A program made the position numbers and the translations under genes. Shown piece after piece: positions 1 through 12,600 of a stretch of 64,000 nt of DNA. The notes under the pieces were generated by a model. That model was not told the origin of the DNA and did not search any database. It was given only the letters and a program-made list of their open reading frames with translations. The stretch spans positions 8,324,675 through 8,388,674 of the forward strand of contig NC_087078.1 of the NCBI RefSeq assembly GCF_026151205.1, read 5' to 3'. The stretch comes from Bolinopsis microptera. Lineage: Eukaryota; Ctenophora; Tentaculata; Lobata; Bolinopsidae. Each line of letters opens with the position of its first letter. Position 1 is the first letter of the stretch.

Positions 1-729
1 GTTTTCGAGGTTCGATATACGAATTTGGACTCGAGGGTTCCCCTTTGTAATGGGATCTCGGAAGGCTGGCCTCCCCTTCGCAATACGAGATCGGAAGCGG
101 GAGCTCTGCTTTCAGAGGTACGTATCGAGAATGACTCGGACCGAAAATTTTCTAAGTCAAAAATTTTTAAAGTTTTCTTGGAAACTACTTTTGTTCATGT
201 TTCATGCTACCCTGATCATTATGAGCCAACAATATTTTTTTCGGTTTTCGAGGTTCGATATACGAATTTGGACTCGAGGGTTCCCCTTTGTAATGGGATC
301 TCGGAAGGCTGGCCTCCCCTTCGCAATACGAGATCGGAAGCGGGAGCTCTGCTTTCAGAGGTACGTATCGAGAATGACTCGGACCGAAAATTTTCTAAGT
401 CAAAAATTTTTAAAGTTTTCTTGGAAACTACTTTTGTTCATGTTTCATGCTACCCTGATCATTATGAGCCAACAATATTTTTTTCGGTTTTCGAGGTTCG
501 ATATACGAATTTGGACTCGAGGGTTCCCCTTTGTAATGGGATCTCGGAAGGCTGGCCTCCCCTTCGCAATACGATATCGGAAGCGGGAGCTAAGCTTTCA
601 GAGGTACGTTTCGAGAATGACTTGGACCGAAAATTTTCGAAGTCAAAAATTTTCAAAGTTTTCTTGGAAACTACTTTTGTTGCTATACTACCCTGATCAT
701 TCTGAGCCGAAAATATTTTTTTCGGTTTT
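1..729 (+). repeat. 243-bp satellite, three tandem units
   Basis: Three nearly identical head-to-tail units start at 1, 244 and 487, giving a 243-bp period; the third is more diverged. Because 243 is a multiple of three, two reading frames stay open across all units (25-696 and 50-823) and read as an 81-residue repeat. The repeated peptide shows no recognisable domain and the same DNA family recurs elsewhere in non-coding settings (17270-17775, 24550-24790, 53150-53215, 55815-55915). I therefore read it as a satellite or foldback-derived repeat, not a gene. Confidence 0.9.
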
Positions 730-1712
730 TTTGAAGTACCTACATTTGGAAGGTTGTGGAAGTGACACTGATTGGTTTCATATACTAATTATAGAAAACG
801 TGATATTTGGTCCTCAGATTTAAAGGAAAATGCGCAATATGACGTGGAGAACTGAAAAAAATCGCGATTTGTCGTGAGGCCCCCGAAATTAAGGCTTTGG
901 TGCGAAGCGCCAAAAAATTTATGCTGTGGCGCGAAGCGCCAAAAAATATTTAGAATTTGGCCCCCTCATGAAGAAAATCATTCCTACACCCCTGGAAGAG
1001 AGAGAAACGGAGATTTAACATTAAATGGCATGTTTGGAAATAAAAGGGGTTTTGGAAATATTATACGGCGTATTGATGTTACAGAAACTGTAAAATAACA
1101 TGTGTTAAAGGTTTTCAGTTGATTAAATTCTATCACATTCATTCTTTGACATATTGTCGAAAACAGCGGCAAAATTGCGTACCTCCTGGTCTTAACAAGT
1201 ACAAGAGTACCTAGTGGCTTAATTGATGCAATTCAACTGCGATAGTGAAGTCCCGACCGTAGGCACGGGTTCCACTAGTCCAGTATAATTACACTGCTGG
1301 TTACAATACAATTAAATAATTAATGTGAAAGATCTTTTTTGATTTAGAAAACTTGTGGTGCAGAAAGGAAGGCATTTGCTTTGGACCGTTCCTATTGCGT
1401 TACATTTGTATGCATGTATTCAAGGCACTGTCTTCAGATTGCTAATTTAATACTTTTTCAAAGTCCACGATATCAAAGGAAGTCATAAAAAAATCGCAAA
1501 GAGAAAACTGGGCGCTGTTCTACTAAAATTGATATTTTTCAACTCTGCTGTGAAAATTGAAAAATAATAACCGTAAACTTGAAAAGACTACACTTCTACC
1601 ACACTCTCAATGAGTCACAGCTTGAGACAGCTTCTTTCAAATTCATAGAAAGCCTTGAAACTATTTTGCATTGTAAAACAAATAAGTAAGTTAAACTCAA
1701 CTTATACGATCG
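730..1712. other. non-coding stretch with a short direct repeat
   Basis: No gene is supported here. The only structure seen is a short duplicated motif (GCGAAGCGCCAAAAAAT, two copies at about 902-950) next to the end of the 243-bp satellite. Open frames are short and show no family resemblance. Confidence 0.6.
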
Positions 1713-3105
1713 ATTGAAAGCTGGACGGTGCAGGCGGTTCTAATGACCAATTAAAACATATAAAATAATAGTGAATAAATAATCCCTCTGTTCACCAGTT
1801 CACTGTTCAGGGCACTGCACACTACATGGTTCATGTTTAGTATGAACTCACCCCAATACAACACTTTAATAGCCTAAAATGAAATCAAACCAAAATATTG
1901 CGAAAACTATGAAGTTTTGTGAGCTCATATGGAGCGAAAACAAGAAAAGCTAGTGCAAGGTGGTATGCATAAACATTCACCATCTTTAAAAACCGCACAC
2001 ATACCACAGCCACAACACACATCAATCATCATCACTCGACTGGCTTGTCTTTTGAGTGAATTGTCCCCGATCATATGAAATGCAGTTTATCCGGTTCCAT
2101 TTCTCTTTTCTTCACCAGTTCGTGAACCAGGAGCCTGTCCTGAGATCGTTCTTCTTCGGAGCGATCTGGTCTCACATACACTTTGTTGAAAGTCGCTGAG
2201 TGGCGCAGCTACTTGTCTTGACATAGTACTTGATGGACAGCGCTGTGACTTGATAACGAAACCTTGACTGGGCGCTTCGAATTCTTTTTACGAATCTTTC
2301 TTACTCTGGTAGCCTGCAGAGTCTCCTGGAATACCTCCTGTACCCGCTCTTAGTCTTCAACATTCTCGTCCTTCTGTTCTGGCAGTCCAAATAATACAAC
2401 GTTCCTGCTCCGATCCTCCTCCTGGACGACGGACTTGACCAATTTCTTCAGTGTAGCCGGATCTGCAAACCATCAGTCTGGCAGACCATAACGTTCTCCG
2501 CAGCAGCTTCACTGTATGACTTGAACTGTTCTTTCAAGTTGCTCTCTACTGAAGATTTGACCACAGTCTTTACTGCGTTGAGCTGCTTTTCCTTGTTGTC
2601 GATAATCTGCTCCTGTAAGCCATGATTACCCAAGTCTGATTCTCAATTAGCTGGCTCTTGATGGAGCTCAGCTCAGCCTTCAGCAGTTTCATTTTTTCCG
2701 CCTGAAACCGAACAAAGTGGAACGATTCAGAAAACAATAATGCCCAAGTGTTCTTAATCGCACGTTTACACACTGCTGACGTCACGTCAATTGGAGCAGT
2801 GCACCCGACTTGTTTCAATTTCCATCGCTTTAGCCTTTAGGTATCCAAGCAGAACATTTCCCGAGCAGATCCTCCAACTCCTTGTCGTTAGCAGTAGCCA
2901 TGGCTTAAACTAGGCTAGATAAGCAAGCTGATAAGAGACAACAAAATTACAAACGAATGCAATTAGTGTATGGCGTGAACTGTAAACTAGGCGAGATAAG
3001 CAAGAAAAACTAGGCGAGATAAGCAAGAATCCGAAACAGAAAAGTTTGAAATGCTGAGTAAGTGAATGGTTTAACGCTTGAACGCGTGACATATTGCCTT
3101 ATCTA
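1713..3105 (-). mobile_element. ORF1-type retroelement, decayed copy A
   Basis: This block is homologous along its length to the better-preserved copy at 18295-19634. Both begin (plus-strand view) with an ATTG-rich edge followed by GGTTCTAATGACCAATT, carry an antisense reading frame in the middle, and end with repeated GGCGAGATAAG motifs. Frames at 2448-2633 and 2570-2818 (minus) encode pieces of the same coiled-coil protein as copy B, interrupted by frameshifts. The far edge is approximate because the terminal motif is repeated. No reverse transcriptase is present, so this is either an isolated first ORF of a LINE-like element or a non-autonomous unit. Confidence 0.65.
2448..2890 (-). pseudogene. 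broken ORF1-like coiled-coil protein (copy A)
   Basis: Overlapping minus-strand frames carry segments matching the copy B protein: a leading segment with VGCTAPIDVTSAVCK (copy B: FGCEEPIHITSVLCK), then a coiled-coil stretch (LSSIKSQLIENQ) and part of a VVKSSVES-type helix. The frames are out of register, so no intact protein can be made. Decayed relative of the 18642-19490 sequence. Confidence 0.55.
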
Positions 3106-6100
3106 AAAGTCTGAAACAGCAAACACAACTAAACTCAGATCTGCTTTTGGAAGTCATGCTGTAAATACCCGTTTACTGTATTTCAATAGAAGGTTTGGGA
3201 GATTAAGTCACCGTGCCATTCGAAACCATCCAGATTTCAGTGTTACGTAGCGTAATATAAATACTTAGTTCATGGTGGCTTCCAGTGTTACCACGTAGAC
3301 TGTATTATGTAAATCAGATAACTCAATTCTTTATTATGAGTTTAAATCTTGATTTCTATGTTGGCAGTCGATAAGCACATTGTCAAGAAACACATTTTCG
3401 ACAATTCATAAAAGTATGATTATGAATGGGGAATGAAGCTTATGAATTTCAACTTAAACCAAATTGTTTTTGATCATGCGTATAAATATATATGCATTAA
3501 GTATTTTTTGGTATCCTGCTAGCGTCTCTCTGGCCTCTAGTGTGATCAATTGTAGTTTGATAACCGAACTTAGATAATATGATTTTTCATTGGAATATGT
3601 TTAAATGAAATCGAGAGTCGAAAAACTTAAGGTTGATATCAATTTTGAGGTCGAACAATATAACTATTTTTTCAGTACGGTGGTTCTTGCCTCACGTTGT
3701 AGGCCAGCTTTCGTCACGGTACATTTATTAAATGAAATGAAGATGAGGGTCACGACGTGAGACAAGGTAGTTCCAATTAGTCAACGAAGTTTCAATTTGT
3801 CGACATTTAATACCATCTTATGCAATTCAATAAGCTTTTTATAAGCCACTTAAACATAAGTTAAATATATATATTATATAAGCATCTGATATCTACCGCA
3901 TATCGGCAACTTAAGTTTCTCTCTGAGGTATAATTTGCACACGCGAACACTACATGAAACAATCAGTCAATCGCGGGAAATAAATATCTTGTGATCTCTG
4001 AACTAGAACTGTTTACTGTACTATAGAACCAACTAGAAATAAAAGTTGATAAATTCCATAAATTTGTTATATCATTTTATCTCTTAAACTTTCCTTTTTC
4101 TCCAAGCTTTAGGCTTTATCTACAATTTTGCTTAATTCAGCCGACGTCATAGTTCATATGGGAACTGACAAGGCATGACTCCTCAACACCTCGTTATAAA
4201 TTGGTGGGTAAGATGATCTACATTTAATCCCAAATTCTGCCCACCTGGCTTAAAATTCTAATTCTGAGTGGTATAGCCTGGTCCAGTAAACAATTTGATC
4301 CACCCAAAATATATACTTTTTTTGCATTACCGCCCGTTGGGCCTGCTGTTAATTTGTTCTCATCTAATCAAATGGCTACCTCTGAACTATTCAATCGTTT
4401 GGAAAGGTTTGTCGACATTTGCTACTGCATTATAATTAAGCTTCTGTCGTTAAATACTCGACTTCGAAAGAATTCAATATTTTGATGAAGCAACCTAATA
4501 ACGTTATTACAACTTTACGATGTGTAACTGTAACTTAGAATGCTTACTCCCGCGGAAACGTAAGTTTGTAAGTTTTATTGTTCAGATAATAATTGAGGTG
4601 GAATAATTCAGGTGTAAAGTTTCTCTCGCTCACTACCAGTGTTCACATATAATATTGTCCGTTGACCGATCCAAACGGTGTCCCCTAAAATCATTAGTGG
4701 TTACTGCGGAACCACGTCGGAGGGGCGGTCGGGCTTACCTTCATTAATAATTCCATCTTTAATGTTACCCTCTTGAGACTTATTACGTTTATTTATCTTT
4801 CGTTAAAGGTACGTGCATGTGAATTGTAAAACTTTAACGTTTACTTTAGTGTTGAGTAGGGGTGCAGGGCTCTGTTCTCTCGTATAATTCATTGTTTTAC
4901 TAATTACAGTCCGTTTCTAATTTATTACTTTTTTCAGATATTTTATAGCTGTAGCTGTTTTCTTATATTACCACATCTTTGATTTTATTAACTTAAGAGG
5001 AATTCTACAATTTTAGCGTAACATTGACAATCAACGTCGACAACCTATAACAACATTAGGCAGATTAAATTTGTACATTTCTAAATCTAGTGAGGAATAA
5101 ATGAGCCAGAGAGGTTCCTGAATCCATCAGCTGTTGTTGGATGTATTCTCGTGAGTTCCGTGAGGCTATAAATCCTCATCAGCATTCAGCAGTGATATTT
5201 AATAATGTGAAGCGTTATTTATTACTTGGTCAATGCTATATAAGGCTCAGTATCCAGCACAGGGTTTTTGAGTGAGGCCCGCCGTGTTTAAATATATTTG
5301 AGAACTGATGAGTGTTGCAGCCCACCACAAGAAAGATAAACTGTTGATTATTGAACATATTGCATTATTCTATTGCTCTGAGACCCTAAAATATTCTTCA
5401 GAACGTTTATTAGGAGTAAGGAGTGTCTCTTCTTAAATATTGTTAGTCAGAGAAGACTGCCTTTCAGCGGTACACTGTGATGCCTCTTTTATATTTAATT
5501 CATCAAACTCTACACGATGGTGTAGACTGTAGACCAGCTTGGAAGTAATGAAGACACACTGCATTATACAATGTACATAGAATATCTAGATGTATATTGA
5601 TGCAGTGATATCTTAATGAAGTGCAGGGTCTATTCATCTATTGTTGACTAGAAGTACTACTGGTACTAGTAGTAGTAGTAGTACAGGATACTATAACTCT
5701 TTACATTGAGAACTGAGATCAGCTTGTTATTGCTTCCGCCTCCCTTAGCCTAGGAATTACGCTATCAGAGATGTGTTTCAGTATCAGTGTGTTAATTGGA
5801 CCTCCAGGCTCCAGTAGTTTCTATTATCTTAGCGTTGATACTAGTATTTGATAACGACACCGCAGTTATTGACATTAAAGAATAAAACTATAGGAACATT
5901 AGAAAGTCCAAAATTGTCAGTTTTAGTTGGGATCCATTCATATTCCATATTATGTTAACTCTGCCGTTTTCTGACAAATGTGCTATTTTTGAAATTCTGA
6001 ATTATTTAACCCAAATTTCTTTTTGGGTCAAGAACTATCCCTGAAAACCATCAGAAACCATTAGAACCAATCGCTGGCTCCCAGGAACCCCCTTTTGGAA

Positions 6101-6689
6101 CCGCCTAAAATGCCTAAATTTGCCTAAATTTGCCAAAATTTGTCAATGTAGTCTTTAAGCATTTTTATAAGAAAACGGCAGAACTGTTAAGTATCAGGGG
6201 TTATGGGTTGGCACTGATATTTGCGGATTCTACTCTTGGCCTAGGGGATATTCGGGATTATTTCTTAATGTTAATGGTCTCTTAGTGTCTCAAATCTGCT
6301 CATAGGTAAAAAATTATTACAAATATTAAATATTATTGATAGGACAAAACTACAATTTAGCGGTGCACTGTGATATCTCTTTTATATTTTGTACATTAAA
6401 TATTCAGTTAGAGTTCGAAACCATTCATATTTATGTTAAGTATTATAGGTGCTGTGTTTGTATTCATGAGACGAAATGTTTTGGTGAGGTTGAACGAGAG
6501 ATGATTCAGTGGTATACCTACAATATTTGGCTTCGTTCGTGATCGTCATTTGATGTTTTCGGCTATAGGTCATTTTGCTTATTCATTATGATATAATCAA
6601 TAACGTATTTTTCTTGATTTATACTTGACTAACATTATAGTTGTTCTATATTTTCGACTGAACCATATTTTCAGAAAAGATATGTAAAA
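3106..6689. other. intergenic DNA upstream of the LDLa receptor
   Basis: About 3.6 kb of AT-rich DNA with no supported gene. A short TAG/AGT microsatellite lies near 5655-5690. A pyrimidine tract followed by TTTTCAG at about 6665-6674, just before the receptor start codon at 6690, looks like a 3' splice site. The receptor probably has an upstream non-coding exon somewhere in this stretch. The open frame at 6336-6542 shows no recognisable domain. Confidence 0.5.
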
Positions 6690-9600
6690 ATGATACCCAG
6701 CATTTTAACGATCATTTTATCACTCCTTCCCTTGGCTTCAGGTAAGAATCTATTTTCTGATGCAAATTATTTAAATTAGTGTTAGCTGATTATTTTCGAA
6801 ACTTGTGGAACACGAAACCGGTTCATCCATAGAACTTGAATGCAATATCTTGACAAAGAACATTTTGAATTTGAGTTAGCATAGCCCTCAACGACCAGCG
6901 GAGAAAATTTATTACGGACGGGCCACGGGCATATAACATTATATAGAGCTTGTGTAGAGTTAATGCAGAGGAGCTACAAGTGATCTATTAGAGTATTAGA
7001 GCAAAGAAAAGCAATTAATCTGAGGGCAAATCCGCGATCACGCTCCTCTTTCTACCACTCTAATTCATGTGCCATATCTTCATAATATGAGTGGTAGTGA
7101 CCAGGAGCGATGAATTGGATAAGAACACGGTCTTGCTATCCAAATTAAGTAGAGGAACCCTATAAGTGTAAACGAGCAGTTATTGCTACAATCCCGAGTA
7201 CGACTCTCAGCAAGTATTTTCTTCCGTAAACTGCAAATGTCTTGATGCTTGAGTAAAATAGGAGCTTGTAACAAATAGCACAATATTTCTATTTTAATAA
7301 AAGTTGAAAGTATCAGCAAAGTTTATGCCTTGAATAAATCTGGTTGAAGAAACTTAAAGTAGCAGCTGCAATACAATTTGTGCTATTTGATAAACTCAGA
7401 ACAAACGGAAGATTCGAAGGTAAAAATGGCGGGCCCTGGTCGGGGCCGGAGTGGAACTTAATGTCACCAGATGTATCGTCAAGTCCAGCTATCATGTTAC
7501 CAAATTCTAAAACTCTGGGCAGTTCTATACAACCTTCATTAACTTTAATTCATTTTATTGTGCACTTTCCGAAGAGTTCCCTTTCTTTGAATGTACACCG
7601 CTGGGCACAAAATCAACTGAAGGTCATTAGATATGCTATTATTTCTAGGATAGTGATGAATCACTCTACACTCGACTATCACGTGACTAAGTCATGTGGG
7701 CCGTGGGGTGTACGTGATTCGGAATCAGCGTTAAAATCATCGATTCAAGTTGGTTTTAACTGCCAGGGAACCTTAACTGCCAGGGAACCTCCAGTTAAGT
7801 AAGGATTTGTCAGTAACCAAATTTCTCAGGTACGTCTCCCGCTAATTGCACTGTCGAGAGACTACAGAAAGACGTGAAAGTTAGCTTAAAAGATTTTAAC
7901 AAAGTCACCCTGGAGGAAAACCAGGCGTACTTCAGGGAGAAATGCTCTGACCAATGTTGGAATGTCGAAGTTAACGGCATTTTAAGAACACAATGTTCTA
8001 AACCATCAAGTATGATTTATTAATCAAATTTATAATTTCATGGGCTCTCAATTCTTAATTTGTTCATAGATCTTCTACCTCGGATCCTCATTAGCCATAA
8101 TTAAGACTTAACTTATTAAGTTATAAGTTGTTTTTTATTAACATACCAAGGTATTTTTTATTAACCTACCAACTAGGTGTTTAAGGCATAACTCGTAATT
8201 GTTATTGCAGATGGTTACGCAGTGTACCAATGTCCAGATGACTCACTATTCTACCTAATGAACCCAACCAATTGTTACATAAAATACTACACTTTGTGTA
8301 GTAGAACTGCAAGTCACCAGGACCATGATCTGACCGATACTATAAAGGACTTGATTTGCTCGTGTAGCTCTGAGTTTTTAAAGGTTCCTACATTTTATTT
8401 ATTAGGTGTATCTTTAGAGCGAAGGTCGACTTTAGTATTTCAACCATCATCATAATCATCATGACTTAATCGAAAAATCGGCAGGAAATCTGGTTCTTTC
8501 AATGATATATTTCTGTAATTTTTAGTTTTCTCTGGTTCTCAAACTTGAACAAAATTAATTAAAATCAATTTTTTTTGTAAAAATTTCAGCACTACGTGAA
8601 CGGAACAGACTGCACAGTACAATTTGACAAACAGGCATACTTGTATTGCAAGGATAACGGTAATTCCCACATCAAGTTCGTCGAGGCATGCGGTTGTAAG
8701 TAAAACTTTAACATATCTTCTTTCATTTTCACGCCAATGTGTGTAATGGGTATAATGGGGATGTTGCATAGACTGAGTCCTCGTTCACTGATAGTGATAC
8801 TGTTCTATATATGAGATAGATTCGTTCGTTCGGCGTGTCTTTTTGTTTTTATTCTGTACTTGAGTATGAGTATAAATTAATTTCCTACTTCAGTCTTCAC
8901 TATCATATTTTATTCTTGCAGTTGGTGTCTGTGAGGACAAGATAGATGTTGATAAGGACCGTGGTTTCAATTGTGGGGAAAAAGGAATGTATTGTCAGAG
9001 GAACGAGAATGACGGGTAAGGATACAAACTCCAACCAACTTTTTATGGAATATCGTTAATCTGATAGTTCTATTTTGTAATGATAAATTGACTATGCCAT
9101 CACTGAAACTATAACTATGATTACTTAACTATAACTAATAGTATAAGTAATACGCTATATTGCAAAAATAGTTAATTTATTACCATTGAAAAGCACATCA
9201 TTTCAGGTACATCAGAAATGTATTCAAGTGCGACGGCACTGCACAATGTGATGACTCCGAGGATGAAAAGGACTGTGATGAAACATCAGGCGTGTAAGTT
9301 CAGAAGAAATTCCAATAATTTATATATCAACTCCGAGTTGTACTCGGTTTTTTATTTAAAAAACATTTTAGATTCTGTATACAGGGAAAGTTATTTTTCA
9401 CCTTCCTGGGAAACGAAGAGTCCCGATTAACAGAAGTTTTGCAATCACTCGTTGCCATAAGCCATTTCTTATTTTAGATTATCAGTAAAGTGTTAGAGTA
9501 ATGTTTTGACGAGCACGTGTTCCTCTAACCGTGTAAAATGATAACTGTAGAGAGGGGCGATGTAAAGCGTTTTGCAATAATATGTGGAGCTAGCAGTGGA

Positions 9601-12600
9601 GCTAGCAGCCAAAATCTGTTCTTTACCAAATTGGGCATAATTATATTTATTATGAATGTCACGCGTAGGTATTGTGACGAAGACGGCGAAAAAATTGACT
9701 ACAAGCAAGCTAAAGATGTGTGTGATGGATTTGCTGAATGTGCTGATGAGTCCGATGAGTCCGAAGAGAAATGTCCGGATAACTATTGCAAAGTAAGTAC
9801 TATTACTAATTACTATTACTACTTTGGGGTTGTTCACATATTTCTAATACGTAATACTAATATTATTAGTATTACGTATGTAATCAGTTTTTTCGCATAG
9901 TTATTGTGTTAAAATGACACTAGCGTAATCATTTAGACACCCCTCCATCAGTGATTCTGTAATATGTGAACGCCCCCATTATATTAGTATGCATTGAAAC
10001 TATATCAGATCTGATAAATGCACTACATTTGTTAAAATCTTTGGAAATGGAAATTAAAATAGAGTTTGTGTTCTCATTCCTTGCATATTTCAAGTTTAAT
10101 CAATAAAAAATATTTCCCAAACATCAGGCAGGCAATGGTAGTTCAATATATATGACAGAAAACATATTGTGTGATGGTAAAGCAGACTGCGGCGATGCAA
10201 AAGATGAGCAGCAGGCCAACTGTGAAAGATTGGCTAGATTCTTTTATCCTGGCGATGGTGCACCTTGTGACAACAACACTAAATGGATTAGATCAAAAAA
10301 TCTTTGCTCAGGTACCTCAAAAATATTGTCATTGAGTTTCTGTCTCCTACATTTAAAGACCAAACAGCTAAAGTTGTTTAGCTTGGTAGTGGTGAAGACA
10401 GTAGAAATGGTCAGTTTTAAAACGTTTGTTCAGGTAAATGTGAAGATGGTATGGACAGGGAGGAGCGTTGGAATTGTGATCAGCACGAACAGTGTCCAGA
10501 GTCAGAAGATTCTGACACACCCACGATACTGTGCAACAGTACCATCATTTGTACTCCAAAAACACTTGGACTCAGCCAAATAATGGTTTGTTTGGAGTTT
10601 TAATGTTATAAAACATTTACCGTATTGTTTATCATCATCAGGTCAGGTTTTAGCGACCTGCTAAGTGGTAAATACTTAATATGTGTGATTATCTGATAGT
10701 ATCTGATAGTATCTGATAGTATCTGATAGTATCTGATAGTATCTGATAGTATCTGATAGTATCTGATAGTATCTGATAGTATCTGATAGTATCGACGTAT
10801 CGTAAGTGTATGGATATTTTAGTGTTACGATTTATTCACTTTCAGCATGAGAATTGTCAATACTGCGCTGACGGAGCAGCAAACTCTGTAAAACGGTGTA
10901 AAGATACAGGTATACTACTTATACTATTTATACAGGTATTACATGCTACCAGGGAAAAAAGGATTTCGCGATTATTTTGGCCAAAAATCGCGATACCGCG
11001 AATTTTAACAGACTATACATTAAACTATACATAAAATTTGTCGCAAATAATGGGAAAAATCGCGATTCCGTACATGCCGCGATTTCCTTTTGTCCATGCA
11101 TGCTACGTATAATTTATTTCACAAATAAATCTTTAGATTTTGTCATTTTGATTTGAGATAGGTAAGAACTAAGGAGACCATATAGATGAATTAAAATACA
11201 ATTTAAACACGAGAAGTAGGTGTAATTTTCGGTGATATCAGGGGCCGAGTTTTACTTGAGTTTGTATTTGTGACCCGTCCCCAATATCGCATCGGGAAAT
11301 AATCCGACTACGGGGTGCAGAAACTCTTACTTACCACACTATATTCTAATCTTCTCACCTTCACAGGTAAGGGGATAGTTTGCAGTAAAGTTGAAACTGG
11401 ACCATTCGATGTCCCAGAGGACATATTTGTACCAAACGCCGAACTGTGCGACGGTAATTTCCAATGTCAGGGTAAGGAGGACGAGGAGGATTGTTCGAGT
11501 GGTTACTATTGCACGAGCATGAGGAGCAATGAGAAAATATTCATACCGTAAGTAAAAGCACATATTTTATTATGACTAGAGTGTATACTAAGTATTTGAT
11601 TCCAGCATCAAGTACAGGGTGTACCACAGAAAGTGTGACTTTTTTGAGAAATGATACAAAACATACATATATATAAATAACATGATTCATCTGCGGTTTA
11701 AGGTGGAGAAAGGTTTGCCCGGGAGCTGTGAACACCAACACGATTAAAGATGCTCTTTGTAAAGACCAGTCTGACAAACTGCACTGTGAGAGTGACTTTT
11801 TCGACGTTCTCACATTCAAGGACGGGACAAAAGGGAATGAGGAAGTCAACTATGCGGATTATCTCAACGTAGAGCTTATCTTTGGTGAAACCGCTGATAA
11901 AGTAGATAAAGATTCACTTCTGAGGGTTGTGAAGCACAGGTAGGTGTCCAGTCGATTAGAAAAATATTAATTAACGCTTAGGGCAAATACAATTATCATG
12001 GTAGTATAAGTTCAGGATGATATATGAGGAATTTGTTACATGTAGTTGGAGGAGTCTTACTGTTAATCCTCCTCGCGTCCAAAAGTGGCGTTTCTCAATT
12101 CTCATGTATAAAATATGTTAATAAATTGCAAATTAAGATAAGCCAGAACATACGAGATTTGATTTGATTGAAACTTTTTCAGAGCCTTCGCATGTCAAGA
12201 GTATTATTATAATCTTAACGGTCCAAAAGGGGACATTATTAAGGAAACTATAGAAGAACTGTGTATAGATGAAGATGATTTCAAATGTCCTCGCCCTTAT
12301 GAGACAAAGTTTCCCAATAATGGAACTCTGAATCAAAAAGTAAGTTTGAGTCCTTCTTACAACTTTCCGTAGTGAGTCGACTCAATATTTCAGTTTCGGC
12401 ATACCCTTTCTCATAGAATTAGAACGTTTTACTGAAAGTGAATTCATTTAATTCAAACAAAATAATCAAACAAATAATCATCTAAAAAACAGGTTAACTG
12501 CAACACTTTCATTCTCAGATAATGAAAAATTGGATGTGTCAATACTCTGACTACTGTAAATTCGAGGGCACCAAGAAACCGCAGATAGAACTGTGTAGAA

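Noticed and set aside
25..823. Two open frames of 223 and 257 codons
   Set aside because: Kept open by a satellite period divisible by three; no domain, and the same DNA occurs in non-coding foldbacks.
7344..7802. 152-codon plus-strand frame in receptor intron 1
   Set aside because: No domain, no splice logic, and it would interrupt the otherwise consistent exon chain.
10691..10790. CRISPR-like regular repeat
   Set aside because: No spacers; contiguous 10-bp repeats in a eukaryotic intron.
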